Source of the DNA: Myxocyprinus asiaticus
Taxonomy: Eukaryota; Chordata; Actinopteri; Cypriniformes; Catostomidae
Length of the DNA: 64,000 nt
Assembly: GCF_019703515.2 (NCBI RefSeq)
Contig: NC_059346.1
Coordinates: 53,247,501 to 53,311,500 of the forward strand
Direction: 5' to 3'
Below the pieces are notes generated by a model. The model was not told the DNA's origin and did no database searches. It was given only the letters and a program-made list of their open reading frames with translations. Positions within the stretch are counted from its first letter, which is position 1, and every line of letters begins with the position of its first letter. A program made the translations under genes and the position numbers. Positions 1-10,160 of this stretch are shown here, piece after piece.

Positions 1-240
1 CTATAGCAAAACCATGATTAATTGTATCCACCAAAAATAAAATATTACAGTATACAATATTAGTATAGTAAAACCATAGTTTCTGCCAAAAAAGACATGG
101 TTATTGCAGCATCACTATAGTAGTAAATACATGGTTTCCCTGAAAAACCATGTAAGTAAAAAAAAAAAAATGGTTTACAGTCATGGTTACTACGATATTA
201 CTGTAGTAAAACCATGGTTGATTTATAGCTAGGGAACCCA
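1..240. repeat. ACCATGG-rich interspersed repeat
   Basis: AACCATGG or near variants recur about eight times at irregular spacing (for example near 10, 100, 130, 183 and 212), separated by AT-rich CTACAGTA-like spacers. This arrangement is typical of short non-autonomous DNA-transposon repeats in fish. Terminal ends and a target duplication are not seen, so the class is uncertain. Confidence 0.4.
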
Positions 241-430
241 AAATAATTAACAAATAAAAACTATTGCGAAGAAACAAACTATTTCTGAAAATAAAATTCC
301 TTCTTGTCCTCTATGGGGCTCTGTAGATTAGATATTTTTACAGGGAAAGACAAAAATTTTAGACAAAATACTGATAAGGAATTGATCTTTTGCAGCATTG
401 GATGTCAAACAGCCTTCTCGCTTTCTTGCA

Positions 431-431
<1 letters not shown>

Positions 432-468
<37 letters not shown>
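432..468. repeat. (TG)n microsatellite
   Basis: Uninterrupted TG dinucleotide run of about 18 units. Confidence 0.95.
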
Positions 469-470
<2 letters not shown>

Positions 471-659
471 AGTTCTGTTCAAATGTCTGTTACTTGTTCT
501 ACTTTCGAAGTTGAAGCTACGGAACTAAATGAGGCAATGAAATGTGCGTGACTATGGACGTTTGTGTTTCTGTGTGAATGTATTTCCATCTGTCTGCCCA
601 TACCCTGATCCATTTTGGGGCCATTGTGAGACCAGCAAATAGTGCTTGGATGAATCAGG

Positions 660-1080
660 TTCAATTAACAGCACTTTATGCCCTCCCTCCCTTACCTCAG
701 CCAAATATTATTACATTCCATGCATGTGAACTTTGACAGCCAGATATTTAACGTATCTGATTTGATCTCAATTCAGTGGTACTGAGCTCATGGGCTGATT
801 TGGAAACAAGATATTTAGCCAGGGTCTCTCCTGCCCCAGGCTCCAGTAATGCTGTAGCAGGGTTTTCATTAAAGCGTAATTGAAAGCGGCTCTAGTCCTG
901 TGCTCTGGACTTCCTCTTCTTCCACCTGCAATGTCTGGGTGTGTATTTAATGATAAAAATGCTCCATGCCACCAGCTTCATTAATTATTCGCTTTTCCTA
1001 ACAAGTATGATGAGGTGTATCTGTTTTCAGTTTGTGATTGGTGCCTGATGGCAAATCCATGCCCACATGATCAAGGAAAT
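660..1080. promoter_or_regulatory. Candidate conserved non-coding element
   Basis: A high-complexity stretch with no long open frame and no repeat signature. It is rich in homeodomain-type cores (a TTCATTAATTATTCGC block near 977-992, AAAGCGTAATTGAAAGC near 872-888). It lies in the long gene-free 5' flank of tbx2. Regulatory function is inferred from composition and context only. Confidence 0.3.
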
Positions 1081-1466
1081 GGCTTTCAAATGTGGCCAAT
1101 CAGTGTAGGCTGGGAGGGGTTGATGTCAAACATTATTCTGAACAGCTCAGTTGCAAGACCCCTCTACTGGTTTTACTACTAGATTGGATTCTGTTGTGTT
1201 CTTGTCAGTCACAGTGGCTGTGTGAAAGGTGTTATGTGTACATTTTTGAATGCTTTAATAATTTTTCTATCCCAGCTTAACATGCCGCGACAAGTATGCC
1301 ATTTGTAAATTGATTTCCCTGAAAAATATAAATACTGTGGCTCTATGACACAAAACCTACCTGATCACGTTACTATATATCTACATTTTTGCAATTTGTA
1401 GCATTTTTATGTAGCTCATTGTACATATTATGGCAGTTTCTTAGTGAAATAAACACTACAGCAGAG

Positions 1467-1609
1467 TGTGACGAGGAGGAGGGCGTGGCCGGGCCATGAG
1501 GATACACCCCCGTGCTGAGTTGCCCAATCAGTGGGAGAGAGATAAAGGAGGAGCCGGGGACACCAGAGAGAGAGAGAGAGAGAGGCGCATGCAGCAGTCT
1601 TGTGTTACA
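1467..1609 (+). mobile_element. LTR-like fragment with (AG)n
   Basis: Sequence starting GTGACGAGGAGGAGGG has the look of a dispersed fish LTR fragment: a GATAAAGGAGG promoter-like box near 1541 and an (AG)n run at about 1565-1583. It ends where a hAT-like terminus begins at 1610. No partner LTR or coding region is visible, so it is at most a solo or truncated LTR. Confidence 0.4.
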
Positions 1610-1689
1610 CAGAGGTACTCAAACTAGGGGGGCCCACACCAAGTTTGAAAGGGGGTCATGAACACATGTAGTATTTATAATTATTTATT

Positions 1690-1710
1690 TATTATATATA
1701 TATCTATATA

Positions 1711-1802
<92 letters not shown>
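1690..1802. repeat. (TA)n microsatellite
   Basis: About 110 bp of nearly pure TA, with a few TATC units at the left edge. Such a long array is a likely site of assembly error and length polymorphism. Confidence 0.95.
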
Positions 1803-1806
<4 letters not shown>

Positions 1807-2069
1807 ATTTTATTTTTTTACCATGAAAAAGTGACCATAAATACTTAAGCAACATATCATAAAATGTGTTTTGAAATCATTATTTAATATTTACAAAATG
1901 TTTAGGATCCAGATGTCCACAATGCTGTAATTTCCACAGACACCAGCATTAACCATTTATGTACAACATGCATGGATGCATTTGTCACTTGTGAAAAGGA
2001 GTGTTGGTAGCGATAGCTCATTTACTTCAAATAAAAAACTACAAAAATATGATATGAGTTACCTTTCAT

Positions 2070-3160
2070 TTGGATTTACAGTAGCTGGCACATCTGCTGA
2101 ACCGTGTCCACAGTGTTATTTGTGTTGATGTGCTGGCTAATGATACGAAGCCCTGTAAATTAAAGTGGCATTTGGAAACCAAACATCCTTAAAACCTTAA
2201 AAGATAGATCCCTTGACTTTTTTTAAACAAAATTTTGATAGCCTTAAACAGCAAATGTCTACATTGACAGACAGACACACAGCTGTCCAAGGAAATGCTT
2301 TGAAGCTTCATACACATTCCAGCAATGCACTGCTAAACTTGGAAAACCTCACAATATGGCCAAAACATTAGTTTTGCCTGCTGCAAAAGACATGTGCAGA
2401 ATCATGTTCGACACCGTCAGTCGCCAAATATCTGATCTCGCCAATGAAGTTAAAGAACAATTACTAGACTTCATTAGGCAGAGCCTATACTATGCGGATG
2501 TAGCTGGGCAAGTGATTACTCACGTAAGGTTTGTGAAAAACCAGAATATTGAGGAAGATTGCAAGACTGCCTTGCAAGGCAAGGCAAGGCAAGTCAAGTC
2601 AAGGCAAGACTCCCACACAACAGGCAAAGCAATTTGTAGTGTCTTGGATCATTTCATTCAAGATGCAAAAGTTCTTATTTTTTTAATGTAACAGGAAATT
2701 AGGTCTGAACATGAGCAGCTTCTCCTGCACATGGATATTTGTTGGCTTTCAAGAGAGTGCTGCAGTGTCTTAATGAACTTCGCAAAGAAGTGGAATTGTT
2801 TTTAATTAATGCCAATTCAGAGCTTGCAAAGCACTTTGATGACATTCAATGGTTAGCCTCTCTGTCATAGCTAGTATATACATATTAGATAGGCTTAACA
2901 CCCTCAACATGTCCTTGCATGGTCGAAATACAAATATTCTGCTTCTTGGTTTACAAAATCAATGCTTTTTTTATTTAAAGAATTGGACCTCTGCCATGAT
3001 TGTCTGATGAAAAAATACAAAATAAAAATTCCCATGCTTTTTCGATTTCACCAAGGAAGTAAGTGGGTCTGTAAATATCTCTCACACCTGCAATATTAGA
3101 ACATCTTAATGCACCGACCTTATTCACAGCAGCGCCATCTTTGATTTGTGATGGGAATGA
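2070..3160 (+). pseudogene. Decayed hAT (ZBED5/SCAND3-like) transposase
   Basis: Conceptual translation in several frames matches the domesticated and transposon-borne hAT family known as ZBED5/SCAND3/ZBED8-like proteins. In order: a BED-type zinc finger with a CPQC pair (about 2110-2121) and the end motif LKWHLETKHP (2160-2192); a linker; a clean 111-codon frame at 2356-2691 with MAKTLVLPAAKDMCRIMF and the segment DTVSRQISDLANEVKEQLL; then, after a lost stretch, EQLLLHMDICWLSRE (about 2719-2760) followed by a frame change into LNELRKEVELFLINANSELA (about 2773-2830). The HTEVRWLSRG-type motif marks the hAT domain core. There is a stop in the BED region, at least two frameshifts and an internal deletion between about 2640 and 2700, so no functional product is expected. 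Confidence 0.8.
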
Positions 3161-4139
3161 CAATGAGGCTGTGAGGTAAATACATAAAGTCTCTTCAATT
3201 GGTTGTACATTTGTTTACAGTGTTTTTGGATCATTCCGCTAACAAACATTAAAAAAAAATATCTTACCAAGAAATTTTAGTTGAAAAAAAAAAAAAAAAA
3301 ACTCCAAACAACATGAGTTGTGGAAAATTACATGTGATCTAGGAGCTTTTTCATAGCTTTATACAGTGCATGTCATTGAAGAGACGATAAGATTCAAAGA
3401 TGGTGCTTCTGTGAATTAGGTTTATTTCTTGGATGACTACAGTTCCTATTCGTGGGTTCGAGATTCATTCATTTGCACATCCAAAAATCTTACTTCGGAA
3501 ATGGAAGAAAAAAATTGTCGAATTAGTGAGTGACATCAGGTTAAAACATCTGTTTGGCACTTGCTCTCTGCCTCGTTTTGGATGTCATTAATGGGCTAGT
3601 ATCCTTAGCTGTGTGATGCTATACTTCTGCTGTGCTTCTGAATTTTGCCTGCACATATTTGTGCAAAGCAGTGTTTTTAAATTTGACTGCGCTAAAGAAT
3701 AAATACTGCAATTGTGCACAAGTCAAAGTCAGTCTCAGACTGTATCAGACCAATATTGAACTGTGGATTGAGCTGCTTTGCAGAACAATGCAAGCTCATC
3801 TTTAAACTGATTTTTTTAATTTTTTTATTTGACTGCATTTGTTCCAAGATCCATATAATTCAGCATATACAAAACATTAATTAACTATTTTTTGCCTTCA
3901 TTGATTCATTGTTCTTTTTCAACAGTTCATTGTTCTTTTTTAACAGTTCATTGTTCTTTATTCATTTTCAAATTCTTATTCAATTCCAAGTTCTTATCCA
4001 AGTTATTATTATTACATTTTTTAATGCCTCATAAAAAAGGGCATACAAATAACAAATTAAATTAAAAAAACAACAGTAAAAAAATAAAATAAAATAAAAA
4101 TCTTACTCATAATAACTTATATAAAATAATACAACTTTT
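3161..4139. other. No gene seen
   Basis: AT-rich non-coding DNA. It contains a poly(A) run at about 3283-3300, three copies of a roughly 23-bp TTCATTGTTCTTTTT(C/T)AACAG unit at about 3903-3960, and AATAAAATAAAAT low-complexity sequence near 4080-4100. No open frame of note. Confidence 0.7.
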
Positions 4140-4560
4140 TTTATAAAGTGACATGGGGCGCCATTTCATGTAGAGCCTCTCTGAACGTGACTTTTATTCA
4201 CTTTTACACAAATCATGAGTAAAGGTGCAGATTATCAGTTTATAAACAAGTCTTGAATGGCACGCAATGTGGCACGCGTGTCAAAAGTATCATAGAAACA
4301 CTATAAATGTGGCGTAGTTGCATCAGTAATAGCATTTTGCATCTCACATTTGCTTTCATGACACTATCTGTTAGGTTTAGGTTTAAGGTTTAGGGTAGGG
4401 AGGACTTGATTGAAACTCGATAGAGCATTAACCTTAAAAACCTCATCTGTTTAGAACATTTAACTCCCTTTTAGCGCCACACAGTGGACATTTCACCTCG
4501 GAACTGCCGTGGTACTTGTAATGAACTACGTAATATAATTTGGCAAAAATGTCACCACAG
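4140..4560 (+). repeat. Dispersed repeat family R1, copy 1
   Basis: This segment aligns by eye with 11080-11570. Shared blocks in the same order are ACTTTTATTC, CACAAATYATGAGTAAA, AGATTATCAGT, ATGACACTA, GGTTTAGGGTA, GCGATAGAGCATTAAC (CTCGATAGAGC here), and CACACAGTGGACATTTCAC. The GGTTTAGGGT core makes it look telomere-like, but it is an internal part of the repeat. Confidence 0.6.
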
Positions 4561-5393
4561 TCATGCAATTTCATGAGATAAGGCTCCACAAAATATTGCA
4601 CTGTTTGTTTGAGGATTTTGACCAGTGCAACATGGCAACATTGGCACTACCAATGGCGTGAGTTTGGGCAGGACTATCCACCTTATTTTTCAGCGAAACT
4701 AGGGCGCTGCCATTATCAACCTTGAATGTGGACCACTTTCAGCATCAGCCACTTCCAGCTATTTTAGCGAAACAAAAATGCTACATTATGCTGCTTTATA
4801 TTACAGGCTGGCAATATATGTCAACATATTATTATCATTAATTATTATTTCATAACTCATTGTTCAACTCATTGGATTTGAACGCATATAGTTTTACCGT
4901 ATATCGCATTTTGCCATCGTTTTATCACACTGTTGCACAGGCAGAATGAATGAGAGATCAGGCGCTGACAGGACAGTCCTCTACGCCGTCTGACATGCCT
5001 CCACAAACTTTACACATACAGCATTGAGAAGAAAACCGCTGGGCAAATGCTGCTATAAATTTCATTGCACCAAAACTGCATCTAGTTTCATCTTGGAAAT
5101 AGTTTTCAGTTTCAGATGCCATTGTAGTAATTTACTATTCACGGTGAGCCATGATTAGTTTAATCCATGAGTGAAAGTATCAAATAACAGGACAGATACT
5201 GAGATAAAGAAAATAGTATTCAGCTGGTCATGTGATTCTAACATGGCAGCCCTCATGTGCGGACCCTCTCCGTGTAGAATAAAACAGCTTTTATAAGGTT
5301 ACTTATATGACTGGAGTCTTCATTTTAATGTAAATGGTCATGATTTCCTACATATATTGCAAAATTTGAATTCATGTCTTCAGTGTCACGGTC
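4561..5393. other. No gene seen
   Basis: Moderately AT-rich DNA without a credible coding frame. Short R1-like motifs (GCGCTGCCATTATC, ATGTCACCACAG) occur at the left edge, so part of it may be older repeat sequence. Nothing else recognised. Confidence 0.6.
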
Positions 5394-6457
5394 CTGTCAC
5401 TCTGTCAGTCTGGGTTTTTGTGTGGCAGGACCGTGACATCATCATTCTATGTCTGTCTTGTGTTTCATTTTCTGTCTTTATGTGAGTGCACAGCTTTGGT
5501 TGTGATATCCCTGCCATGCGCTCCTCGGTTGGTCTCATGTTTCATGTTCGGAGCATTGTGTCTGGATCCTGAGTTCCCTGTCTGGTTCGGTTTTGATTGG
5601 TGTCGGGATCCAGACACACATGCTCCGTGTTCTGTCTGTTAATGGCGTGAGTGCAATGCCCTTATGTCATCTTGGCAGCATACACTCACATCAATCATTT
5701 ATGTCTTTGTCTCGTGACCAAGGAGGCGCTTCGCATTTCGCTCGTGTTGCGCTGCGTGCCCGGGTTACGAGCTGTCTTTATGTTGTGCTGAGGTTCGGTC
5801 ACTTTGGTCTGAGGTGTCGGGTTTGTGTGTGGCCGAACTCTCACACAGGTGTCCTGTCTCATTTTGTCGCCTGTTGCGTGCATCACGTGTTGTTTGCCTT
5901 GTAATGTACGCTCAGGCTTTGTCTAGTGTGAGAATGCATGGCATTTCTTTGTTAGCGTTGCCGTACATTCTCTCGTCTTATCTATCGGTTGGCATGAGCG
6001 CATGTTGCCTGTTGTCTTGGCGATATCTGCTTGTGCCATTCGGGTGTCTGTGTCTTATAAGAGCACATGGCTTTGTTTTGTTTCTGTATTGCCACATGTC
6101 TCTCAGTTTTGCATTATACCCCGCCTCCTTGTTTGCCCATTATTAGTTCATTTGTTACACCTGCCCTGCCCATTAACCTTTTTGATTTCATTCCCTATTT
6201 TAGTCTCCTCGTGTGTGCTGTCCAGTGCCCGTTCATCTTGTTTCGTGTCCATGTCGGTGTTGTTCGTGTCCCTGTTCCTAGTCAGTTCTGGTCGGTCCTG
6301 TACCCAGCTCGTCCATCCCAGCACAGCTTCAGTGGGCTCCAATCTTGGATTGTGTTTTTTCCCCTATGGGGTAGATTTTGTTTGTTTTTGTTTATTTTTG
6401 TATAAATAAATCCTTTTGTTTTTATTCTGCGTTTGGGTCCTGCCTCTGATTGTGACA
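5394..6457 (+). mobile_element. 5' LTR-like direct repeat (1064 bp)
   Basis: It begins TGTCACGGTCCTGTCAC and ends TTGTGACA, so the termini form a TGTCAC/GTGACA inverted pair of the 5'-TG...CA-3' type. Nearly all of it is repeated in the same orientation at 7800-8829. An AATAAA signal lies at 6405-6410, about 50 bp before the end, as expected for an LTR R region. A short foldback is formed by TCACGGTCCTG (from 5396) and CAGGACCGTGA (about 5427-5437). Overlapping open frames here run in several registers and are not thought to be coding. Confidence 0.6.
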
Positions 6458-6887
6458 TTACAAACTGGCCGCATTGGACCCAGCAGAGTAAATGGGCATT
6501 TTTCTCCACCCAGCTCCCATCTCTCATGGCACCACCTTGGGTAGGATTTCCCAAAATGGACGCAGCTTTGGCATTTATGCTGAGGAACTGGTCCGGGAAC
6601 CCCACAAGTGGTGCTATGATAAGACCTGTCTCAAACATCTTCTTCTGTCAGGTCAGGACAAACTGCACAGTGTTGAGGAGCTGGGTGAGATTTTTTTTGG
6701 CTCTTTTGGGATCTGGTGGACCATGTCTGCTGTCTTGTGGCGATGGAGATCTTGATGCAGAGATGGAACACCAGATCCATCAACCCCTCTCAGCCACCAG
6801 ATCCATCAACCCCTCCAAGAGGCAAAGGAGCCCACTGCTGACTGCCAGGAGGCAGAGGAACCCGCAGCTGACCGCCAGGAGGCAGCA

Positions 6888-7496
6888 GTGCTTCTCACTG
6901 CCAAGAAGAAGAGGAGGAGAAGAAGGGCACCAACTCCTCAGTCACTGCCAGCATCCACGGCCATGGATGCCATTCCCCTGCCAGCGTTCAAGGCCATGGA
7001 TGCCATTCCCCTGCCAGCATTCACGGCCATGGAAGCCGTTCCCCAGCCAGCATCCATGACCATGGAGGCCATTCCCCTGCCGCTGCCATTGTCCATGGCC
7101 ACAGAGGCCATTCCCCTGCCCCTGCAGCGTCCACGGCCATGGAGGCTGTTCCCCTGCCGCTGCGAATGCTCACAGCCACAGAGGCCATTCCCCTGCCACT
7201 GCCAGTGCCCACAGCCACAGAGGCCATTCCCTAGTCTCTGCCAGTGCTCACGGCCATGGAGGCCATTCCCCAGTCTCTGCCATCACTCACAGGGGCCATT
7301 CCCCAGTCTCTGCCACTGCCCACAGCCACAGAGGCTGTTCCCCAGTCACCACCAGTGGTCGCCAGTGACCAGTCAGATCCTGTCCAGCTCCCAGCGGCCA
7401 CAGTCCAGTCCCTTGACCCCTGTCCAGCATCTGCCGTCCAGTCTGTTGGCCTTCCAGCCCTTGTTACCCTACTCTCCTCCCTCGTTCCCTGCCTAA
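6888..7496 (+). CDS. Repetitive Pro-rich ORF in LTR-like element
   Basis: This 202-codon frame sits where gag would be. After a basic start (KKKRRRRRAP at about residues 6-15) it has degenerate 11-13-residue repeats of the form AMDAIPLPAFK, AMDAIPLPAFT, AMEAVPQPAS, TMEAIPLPLP, encoded by 33-39-bp DNA repeats around CATGGATGCCATTCCCCTGC. An overlapping frame at 7244-7732 carries a second repeat, RPPPRPPDPASVL, spaced 13 residues apart, so the ancestral reading frame probably crossed from one to the other and is now broken. No nucleic-acid-binding CCHC knuckle is seen. A function cannot be assigned; it may be non-coding minisatellite within the element. Confidence 0.3.
   Translation: MLLTAKKKRRRRRAPTPQSLPASTAMDAIPLPAFKAMDAIPLPAFTAMEAVPQPASMTMEAIPLPLPLSMATEAIPLPLQRPRPWRLFPCRCECSQPQRPFPCHCQCPQPQRPFPSLCQCSRPWRPFPSLCHHSQGPFPSLCHCPQPQRLFPSHHQWSPVTSQILSSSQRPQSSPLTPVQHLPSSLLAFQPLLPYSPPSFPA
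6950..7350. repeat. 33-39-bp minisatellite
   Basis: About ten imperfect tandem units centred on GGCCATTCCCCTGCC, starting at 33 bp and lengthening to 36-39 bp toward the 3' side. Period is a multiple of three throughout, consistent with past selection for an open frame. Confidence 0.75.
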
Positions 7497-7799
7497 ATCC
7501 TCCACCCAGGCCACCAGACCCTGCTGCTGCCAGTGCCCACGTGACAGGACAGAGTCACCTGAGGCCTCCTCCCAGACCACCTGACCCCACCTCTGTCCTG
7601 AGGCCTCCTCCCAGACTGCCACACCCAGCCTCTGTTCTGATGCCTCTACCCAGGCCGCCCGACCCCGCCTCTGTTCTGAGGCCACCTCCCAGGCCGCAGG
7701 AGCCCGCCCCTTTTCTTAAACTCCCTCCCTAGTTTCCTTCCCTTAAATCCCTTACTGTTGTGTTTTCTGTTCTGTGTTAGGGCTCATTCTGATTGTCTT

Positions 7800-8829
7800 G
7801 TCATGGTCCTGTCACTCTGTCAATGTGGCAGGACCATGACATCATCATTCTATGTCTGTCTTGTGTTTAGTTTTCTATCTTTGTGTGAGCACACGGCTTC
7901 GGTTGTGATTTCCCTGCCGTATGCTCCTCGGTTGGTCTCATGTTTCATGTTAGGAGCATGGTGTCTGGATCCTGACTTCCCTGTCTGGTTCGTTGGTGTC
8001 GGGATCTGGACACGCATGCTCCATGTTCTGTCTGTTATTGGCGTGACTGCATTGCGCTTATGTCATCTTGGCGACATGCTCTCACGTCAATCGTTTATGT
8101 CTGTCTCTAGCGACCACAGGCACGCTTCACGTTGCGCTCATGTTGTGCGCCCGGGTCGTGAGCTGTCTTCATGTTGTGCTGAGGTTCGGTCACTTCGATC
8201 TGAGGTGTCGGGTTTATGTGTGTCCAAACTCTCACACAGGTGTCCTGTCTTGTATTGTTGCCTATTGCATGCATAGCGTAGTTGTAGGCTCAGGCTTTAT
8301 CTAGTCTGAGAATGCATGGTATTGCTTTGTTAGTGTTGCCATGCATTCTCTCGTTTTATGTGTCGGCTGGCATGAGCGCATGTTGCCTGTTTTATTGGCG
8401 ATATGCGCTCGTGCCATTCGGGTGTCTGTGTCTTGTGAGAGCACGTGGCTTTGTTTTGTTTCTGTATTGCCACATGTCTTCAGTCTTGTGTCATACCCTG
8501 CCTCCTTTTTTGCCCGTTATTAGTTCATTTGTTACACCTGCCCTGCCCATTAACCTGTTTGATTTACATCCCTATTTTAGTCTCCTTATGTGTGCTGTCC
8601 AGTGCCAGTTCGTCTTGTTTCGTGTCCATGTCAGTGTTGTTTGTGTCCCTGTTCGTACTCGTTTCTGGTCTGTCCAGTACCCAGCTCTTCCGCCCCAGCC
8701 CAGCTTCAGTGGGCTCCAAGCCTGGATTGTGTTTTTTCCCCTACTGGGTTTTTTGTTTGATTTTGTTTATTTTTGTATAAATAAATCCTTTTTTTTTTTT
8801 TACTCTGCATTTGGGTCCTGCCTCTGATT
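7800..8829 (+). mobile_element. 3' LTR-like direct repeat
   Basis: Second copy of the 5394-6457 repeat, starting TGTCATGGTCCTGTCAC. It has small indels (for example a shorter spacer in the terminal foldback) and its last TGTGACA is lost, ending at CCTCTGATTT. AATAAA lies at 8780-8785, followed by a poly(T) run. The visible divergence between copies means the insertion is not recent. Confidence 0.6.
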
Positions 8830-9059
8830 TAGAAAAAAATCACTGAGTGCACATTTAAAACATATTTTAGAAAGACCAACGGCCTGGTAAAATATCCAAC
8901 ATCATCACACAGGGAATCTACATGTTTCTTCCAAAAGTTCACATACCCTAAAATCAACCCCACTCAGTTGAATTAATATCAAGCGCCATCCCCCATTAGG
9001 CATTTTTGCATCAATTCAAGAGTGAACAAATTTCACTCTAGTGCTATTGCTTGCTTGTT

Positions 9060-9400
9060 GCGTGAAACCCCTGAGACACAGGGAAGGACAGGAAGTAATC
9101 GTGTTCACATAAACAATGGCAAATTCAATTCAGAGGTTGCAATTTCACTCTAAAATAAAACTTTTACTCCACTGATGTTTAGGTTTACAGTTGGGGTTTG
9201 GGTTAGGGGTTAGAGTTATTAAAATATGCATTCCTGTTGACTGTATAAAATAATTTACTTGACTAAAAATACAACTTGCTTTTGGCCCCAGTCTGTGGAC
9301 ATTTTACCCAAAAACTGAAATTCCCGCTTCAGCCACTGGGGGCAATGGTTTGAATTTCAGTAAGCAGAGACCGATTTCAGCTGCAAAAATGTCGTCCTAC
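9060..9400 (+). repeat. Dispersed repeat family R2, copy 1
   Basis: This is the reverse complement of 33860-34160. Shared blocks include GGTTTGGGTTAGGG, ATATGCATTCCTGTTGA, and CAGTGGGGGCA-type sequence near 9340 (CCACTGGGGGCAATGG). Structure resembles family R1 (TTAGGG-like core next to a GTGGACATTTTAC block), so R1 and R2 may be branches of one superfamily. Confidence 0.55.
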
Positions 9401-9539
9401 TGTCACTGAATTCACAGTGAGATTAATCTGAAATATCGAGTGAACTTGTTTTATTGCGCCGGCAACATGAACATATACTGATGGGACAGATGAAAATGTT
9501 GTACTATATACTGTATAATTAGTGTGTAACACAAACCCA

Positions 9540-10160
9540 TCCTACATGTCACTGATCTGGCTTTAGGGCACTAGAGGTAAGGATGTCTCATAGATTTCCC
9601 CTGTCTAATGGAGCCTGATTGGAAAATATGGAGATGGAGTGCTTGTGCTTGATTCATCTTCCTTCGGCCTGATCCACAGAGAGGCATTTTGACATGCAAG
9701 CGCTAATCAGAGACAGCTGGGGCACTATGGGGGGATTATACTATAAACAACATGACAAATCAGAGCAGGAGGGGGTGTAGAGGAAGCACAGGGGCATGTG
9801 GATATGGGTTGTTGCTGAGGATGGCCAAGTTGGGCTGAGGTAAGTCAAGAGTCGGCCCGGAGTCCCTCTCACTCACATTTGACACTGGCACACAACTCAC
9901 TGATTAAGAGCCTCCTGTGTTTCCCTTTGATCTAAGGTTCAGTTTTTGAGCCTAATGCTGCCCTCCATGTATCTCTGTCACAGCGGCGCTTTCATTTGTG
10001 GCAATGTGTTCTGAATCAGAGAGAGGAGAGGGAAATGTGTGTGGGTCTGATCTGAGACCAGATTTGTTTGGGTGTCTTAAAGCAATTAGGTTTAAAACTA
10101 CAGGAGGACACTTTCCCTTGATCACCAGTACGTAGAGGCTCGGAGAGCCGGATGGGATGT
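9540..10160. promoter_or_regulatory. Candidate conserved non-coding block
   Basis: High-complexity DNA free of repeats, with GCTAATCAGAGACAGCTG at about 9702-9719 (homeobox-like core beside an E-box) and CTTTGATCTAAGG near 9926 (TCF/LEF-like). It lies about 9 kb upstream of tbx2. Function is inference only. Confidence 0.25.

Larger units (their letters stand above)
1610..3160 (+). mobile_element. Truncated hAT element with ZBED-type transposase
   Basis: The left end reads CAGAGGTACTCAAACTAGGG, matching the CAGNGGTTCTCAAAC style of hAT termini. The body contains a decayed BED-finger/hAT transposase (2070-3160). No matching right terminus is found before about 4000, so the 3' end appears lost. 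A 120-bp TA array at about 1690-1802 lies just inside the left end. Confidence 0.5.
6458..7799 (+). mobile_element. Internal region of non-autonomous LTR-like element
   Basis: The 1.34 kb between the two direct repeats has no protease, reverse transcriptase, RNase H or integrase motif. It starts TTACAAACTGGCCGCATTGG (possible primer-binding region; the tRNA is not identified) and holds a repetitive Pro-rich open frame. Size and content suggest a LARD/TRIM-like element mobilised in trans. Confidence 0.5.

Noticed and set aside
5418..6409. Several overlapping hydrophobic open frames of 70-135 codons
   Set aside because: They fall in the LTR-like direct repeat, recur in shifted frames in the second copy, and share no known motif.
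6950..7350. Possible CRISPR-like repeat array
   Set aside because: Units are contiguous and degenerate with no unique spacers, and the DNA is vertebrate.
6282..7685. Minus-strand open frames opposite the Pro-rich ORF
   Set aside because: Repeats with a period divisible by three keep all frames open; these are shadows.
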